DNA of 64,000 nucleotides from positions 1 to 64,000 of the IMG/VR virus record IMGVR_UViG_3300044949_001956; one strand, written 5' to 3'. How positions within the stretch are numbered: the stretch's first letter is position 1; each line of letters opens with the position of its first letter. The translations under genes and the position numbers were made by a program. Source of the DNA: a virus. Under the pieces are notes generated by a model. It had not been told where the DNA came from. It saw nothing but the letters and a program-made list of their open reading frames with translations, and did no database searches. Of this stretch, positions 62,377-64,000 are shown in pieces.

Positions 62377-62406
62377 TCTCAATGCGTTGAAGCTAACCCA
62401 TTGAGA
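62377..62406. repeat. Hairpin TCTCAATGCGTT / AACCCATTGAGA
   Basis: 12-bp imperfect stem directly upstream of the plus-strand early promoter; related to the elements at 49873, 51529 and 52118. Confidence 0.5.
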
Positions 62407-62414
62407 TGGCGTGG

Positions 62415-62443
62415 TTGACTTTTATAGCGGCTAGGGGTATAAA
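62415..62443 (+). promoter_or_regulatory. Early promoter cassette
   Basis: Plus-strand TTGACT, 17-bp spacer, TATAAA, then GAGACTATGAACAACGGAGA. Confidence 0.75.
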
Positions 62444-62470
62444 GAGACTATGAACAACGGAGACACACAA

Positions 62471-62671
62471 GTGGATCGGATTGATCGGAACAAGGTTCGC
62501 GAACTGACCCGTGCGCTGGAAGCCCGGGTGAACTCTCCCCACTACGTCATCGGCTGGCTGGAGTCCATGATCGCCTCGGTCGACTCGCCGGTCCGCCTGA
62601 CCAAGAAGCAGGTCAAGGCCTTCAACGAGATGCTCGACGACAACATCCGCTGGGCATCGGAGACGAAGTGA
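62471..62671 (+). CDS. Hypothetical early protein (66 aa)
   Basis: GTG start (VDRIDRNKVRELTRALEARV) with GGAG 8 nt upstream; the in-frame ATG at 62450 (MNNGDTQ) at the predicted +1 is the alternative. Helical, basic, with SPVRLTKKQVKAFNEMLDDN. No family. Confidence 0.6.
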   Translation: MDRIDRNKVRELTRALEARVNSPHYVIGWLESMIASVDSPVRLTKKQVKAFNEMLDDNIRWASETK

Positions 62672-62675
62672 CCTA

Positions 62676-62703
62676 TTGACTTTATTCTCAGATCGGATAT
62701 AAT
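62676..62703 (+). promoter_or_regulatory. Early sigma70-type promoter
   Basis: Plus-strand TTGACT, 16-bp spacer, TATAAT, 25 nt before the 160-aa gene, with ACGGAGACAGAC before the ATG. Confidence 0.75.
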
Positions 62704-62728
62704 CCACAAGCAATCAACGGAGACAGAC

Positions 62729-63211
62729 ATGACCAAGCTCATCAAGCAGGCTAACCGCCCCGGGCTCTACGTCTCGGACATCATCAACGAGCGCTACCAG
62801 ATCCTCGAGTCCGAGGTGTTCAAGTCCTCGTACTTCGTGTACGACCTGGTCAAGGACGACATGATCCGCTCCAACGACGGCAGCTGCAAGTACTTCGACT
62901 CGCTCGACTCGGCAATGGCAGTCGCTACCGGTCTGGGCATGGTCGCTAAGGCCGTCAAGGTCAAGCAGCCCAAGCCCGAGAAGATCAAGGAGCCCAAGGC
63001 GGCTGGCAAGCGCGACGAACTTCAGGCAGCCGGCCGGCCGAAGCCCAAGAAGGGCTCCGCCAACGGCACGATCATCGAGCTCATCAAGACGACTCAGATG
63101 ACTGACGCCGAGATCTCTGCCGAGGTCATGCGGCTCTTCCCCGACTGCAAGACCTGCAAGCCCTACGACGTCAAGTACCGCCGTCGCAAGGTCGAGGCGG
63201 GCGCCCTTTGA
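62729..63211 (+). CDS. Hypothetical protein with Lys/Pro linker and C-terminal HTH-like region (160 aa)
   Basis: Starts MTKLIKQANRPGLYVSDIIN. Residues 1-70 form a small alpha/beta domain; about 75-112 is a Lys/Pro-rich linker (KQPKPEKIKEPKAAGKR). The C-terminal part (ANGTIIELIKTTQMTDAEIS ... KPYDVKYRRRKV) resembles a winged-helix DNA-binding module. A DNA-binding early protein is likely. Overlaps the peptidase gene by 4 nt. Confidence 0.65.
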   Translation: MTKLIKQANRPGLYVSDIINERYQILESEVFKSSYFVYDLVKDDMIRSNDGSCKYFDSLDSAMAVATGLGMVAKAVKVKQPKPEKIKEPKAAGKRDELQAAGRPKPKKGSANGTIIELIKTTQMTDAEISAEVMRLFPDCKTCKPYDVKYRRRKVEAGAL

Positions 63212-63666
63212 TCACTCGCTACGGCGCCCCTAATAGGGCCAGTCCGGAACTGGCAGTCGAGGCTCTCGGGTTCTTTACCGAGAGCCTCATGAGCAAGCGT
63301 CTGTGCGCCAACCTCAAGATCAGGCTGTTCTTCAAGGACGACCTGCTCAAGAAGCACAGGCTTGAAGCTCAGTGCGCCTGGGAGGATGACAACCTCCGGC
63401 CCCGCGAGTTTGCCGTCACGGTCGACAGCGGGCTCACCAGGCATCGCATGCTGCTTTCACTGGCTCACGAGGCGGTGCACATCAAGCAGTACGCGACTGG
63501 CGAGCTGAGGTACTTCATCCGCGGGTGCGCCTGCAGGTGGCGGGGCAAGCCCATCAACGAGGATCGTATCCCCTACACCGAGCTCCCGTGGGAGATTGAG
63601 GCCTGGGGCCGCGAGCGTGAACTGTTGGAGTCATTCTTAGAGACAAGGAAGAGAGGCCGTGCCTAA
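63208..63666 (+). CDS. SprT-like zinc metallopeptidase
   Basis: 152 residues. The zincin helix is visible as LSLAHEAVHIKQYATGEL (HExxH), with a downstream Glu in PWEIEAWGRERELL as a possible third ligand. SprT-type proteases act on DNA-protein crosslinks or unknown substrates. Coupled to the upstream gene by a 4-nt overlap and to the ArfA-like gene by an 8-nt overlap. Confidence 0.78.
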   Translation: MITRYGAPNRASPELAVEALGFFTESLMSKRLCANLKIRLFFKDDLLKKHRLEAQCAWEDDNLRPREFAVTVDSGLTRHRMLLSLAHEAVHIKQYATGELRYFIRGCACRWRGKPINEDRIPYTELPWEIEAWGRERELLESFLETRKRGRA

Positions 63667-63790
63667 AAGGAATCCTGTGGCCAGAGCTCTGGCCTCGCGA
63701 CTCTTCGCCAAGAGAGTCGTGAAATCCAAAAAGATCTATAGCCGCAAGGCAAAAAGAAAGGGCGCCGATTTGGCGCCCTTTTCGCATTAG
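63659..63790 (+). CDS. arfA: ArfA-like alternative ribosome-rescue factor with terminator inside the frame
   Basis: 43 codons from GTG, with AGAGG just upstream. PKRNPVARALASRLFAKRVV followed by KSKKIYSRKAKRKG aligns by eye with the ArfA core (N-A-I-x-A-L-x-x-x-LF-x-x-RV-x-K-x-KK-x(n)-Y-x-RK). ArfA recruits RF2 to ribosomes stalled without a stop codon. A GC-rich terminator (63760-63782) lies before the stop codon, so the mRNA should end without a stop, exactly the arrangement known for proteobacterial arfA, where tmRNA then keeps levels low. Confidence 0.72.
   Translation: MPKRNPVARALASRLFAKRVVKSKKIYSRKAKRKGADLAPFSH
63760..63782 (+). terminator. Bidirectional terminator inside the arfA-like frame
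   Basis: Perfect 7-bp stem GGGCGCC / GGCGCCC, 5-nt loop, then TTTT on the plus strand and TTTCTTTTT on the minus strand. It serves both the arfA-like gene and the convergent gene at 63787-63999. Confidence 0.85.
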
Positions 63791-63999
63791 TCGAGGTCCT
63801 TGTTTCGTGACCCTGGTGTGTCTACCATCAGGTAGCGAGCCTTTTCGTTGACTCGATGTCGAGCCTCCAGGATTTCACGGACCTCGAAGAGTCTCTGGAC
63901 ACAGGCCCTGATGGTCCGCCTGGTGACCTCGTCGTTGGTTCCGTCCTCTAGATCTATGAGAGCGGCATGGAGGTTGTTGTCCACCGACCGGTCGACCAA
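63787..63999 (-). CDS. Hypothetical protein, 5' end at or beyond window edge
   Basis: At least 70 residues (the frame is open to position 63999, with only a TTG there): VDNNLHAALIDLEDGTNDEV and RACVQRLFEVREILEARHRV. Helical. No family. Probably truncated by the window. Confidence 0.5.
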   Translation of the reverse strand: MVDRSVDNNLHAALIDLEDGTNDEVTRRTIRACVQRLFEVREILEARHRVNEKARYLMVDTPGSRNKDLD

Positions 64000-64000
64000 A

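Larger units (their letters stand above)
62137..62408. other. Intergenic divergence point with hairpins, no gene
   Basis: About 270 bases where transcription diverges: minus-strand genes to the left, plus-strand genes to the right. It holds the conserved hairpin element (62271-62341), followed on the plus strand by TTTTT, and the CAATGGGTTAG-type hairpin (62377-62406). AT-rich stretches occur near 62190-62260. No reading frame is supported. Could include an origin or a control region. Confidence 0.5.

Noticed and set aside
39-63999. CRISPR array, insertion sequence or integrase
   Set aside because: No regularly spaced direct repeats, transposase or recombinase motifs were seen. The repeats found are promoter cassettes and hairpins.

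Overview
The window looks like part of the genome of a T4-type myovirus, probably marine, that infects a Gram-negative alphaproteobacterium. The T4-type assignment rests on a family B DNA polymerase (gp43), UvsX recombinase, gp41-like helicase, gp61-like primase, T4-type RNase H, class Ia ribonucleotide reductase, PhoH, ThyX, perfect T4 late promoters (TATAAATA) and several small proteins typical of marine T4-like phages. The host assignment rests on a two-piece (circularly permuted) tmRNA of the alphaproteobacterial kind, a DUF1127 protein, outer-membrane genes (spanins, curli secretion, LPS heptose) and a GC-rich PstS. No terminase, portal or major capsid gene is present, so this is one part of a larger genome.

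Layout (almost everything is on the minus strand). 0-20 kb: nucleotide metabolism and DNA processing (dCMP deaminase, PD-(D/E)XK nuclease, PhoH, RNase H, NrdA/NrdB, glutaredoxin, AdoMet decarboxylase) mixed with a surface-sugar set: GmhA, HddA-like kinase, HldE, HldD, GalE, a GT4 glycosyltransferase and a small cytidylyltransferase. 19.9-26.4 kb: a tight six-gene operon of csgF, csgG, a curlin-repeat protein, a FecR-domain protein, an adhesin with curlin repeats and a CHASE2 class III nucleotide cyclase. 26.4-30 kb: ThyX, primase and small proteins. 29.8-40.2 kb: tail-fibre-like and virion proteins, Dps, an EF-hand membrane protein and three proteins whose N-termini look like prohead-protease-cleaved capsid-targeting sequences; one of these fuses a ligase-like domain to a nucleotidyltransferase. 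40.2-40.4 kb: a likely noncoding RNA bounded by a late promoter and a terminator. 40.4-47.8 kb: helicase, UvsX, DNA polymerase, GH19 endolysin, DUF1127 and Hsp20. 48.0-48.8 kb: a plus-strand spanin pair.

48.8-64 kb is an accessory and early region of many tiny genes, most driven by near-identical sigma70-type promoters (TTGACT, 16-17 bp, TATAAA/TATAAT). It also holds eleven tRNA or tRNA-like genes, the tmRNA, PstS, an outer-membrane beta-barrel, a canonical SpeD and, at the right end, an ArfA-like ribosome-rescue gene whose terminator lies before its stop codon.

How the parts may fit together: early promoters drive small takeover genes and replication genes, and T4-type late promoters drive the curli operon, virion proteins and spanins. 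Several late promoters sit beside or inside hairpins that would hide the ribosome binding site of read-through transcripts. tmRNA plus ArfA suggests the phage supplies its own two-layer ribosome rescue. The heptose, glycosyltransferase, curli and outer-membrane genes suggest remodelling of the infected cell surface. All functional calls come from reading translated sequences by eye; no database search was run.
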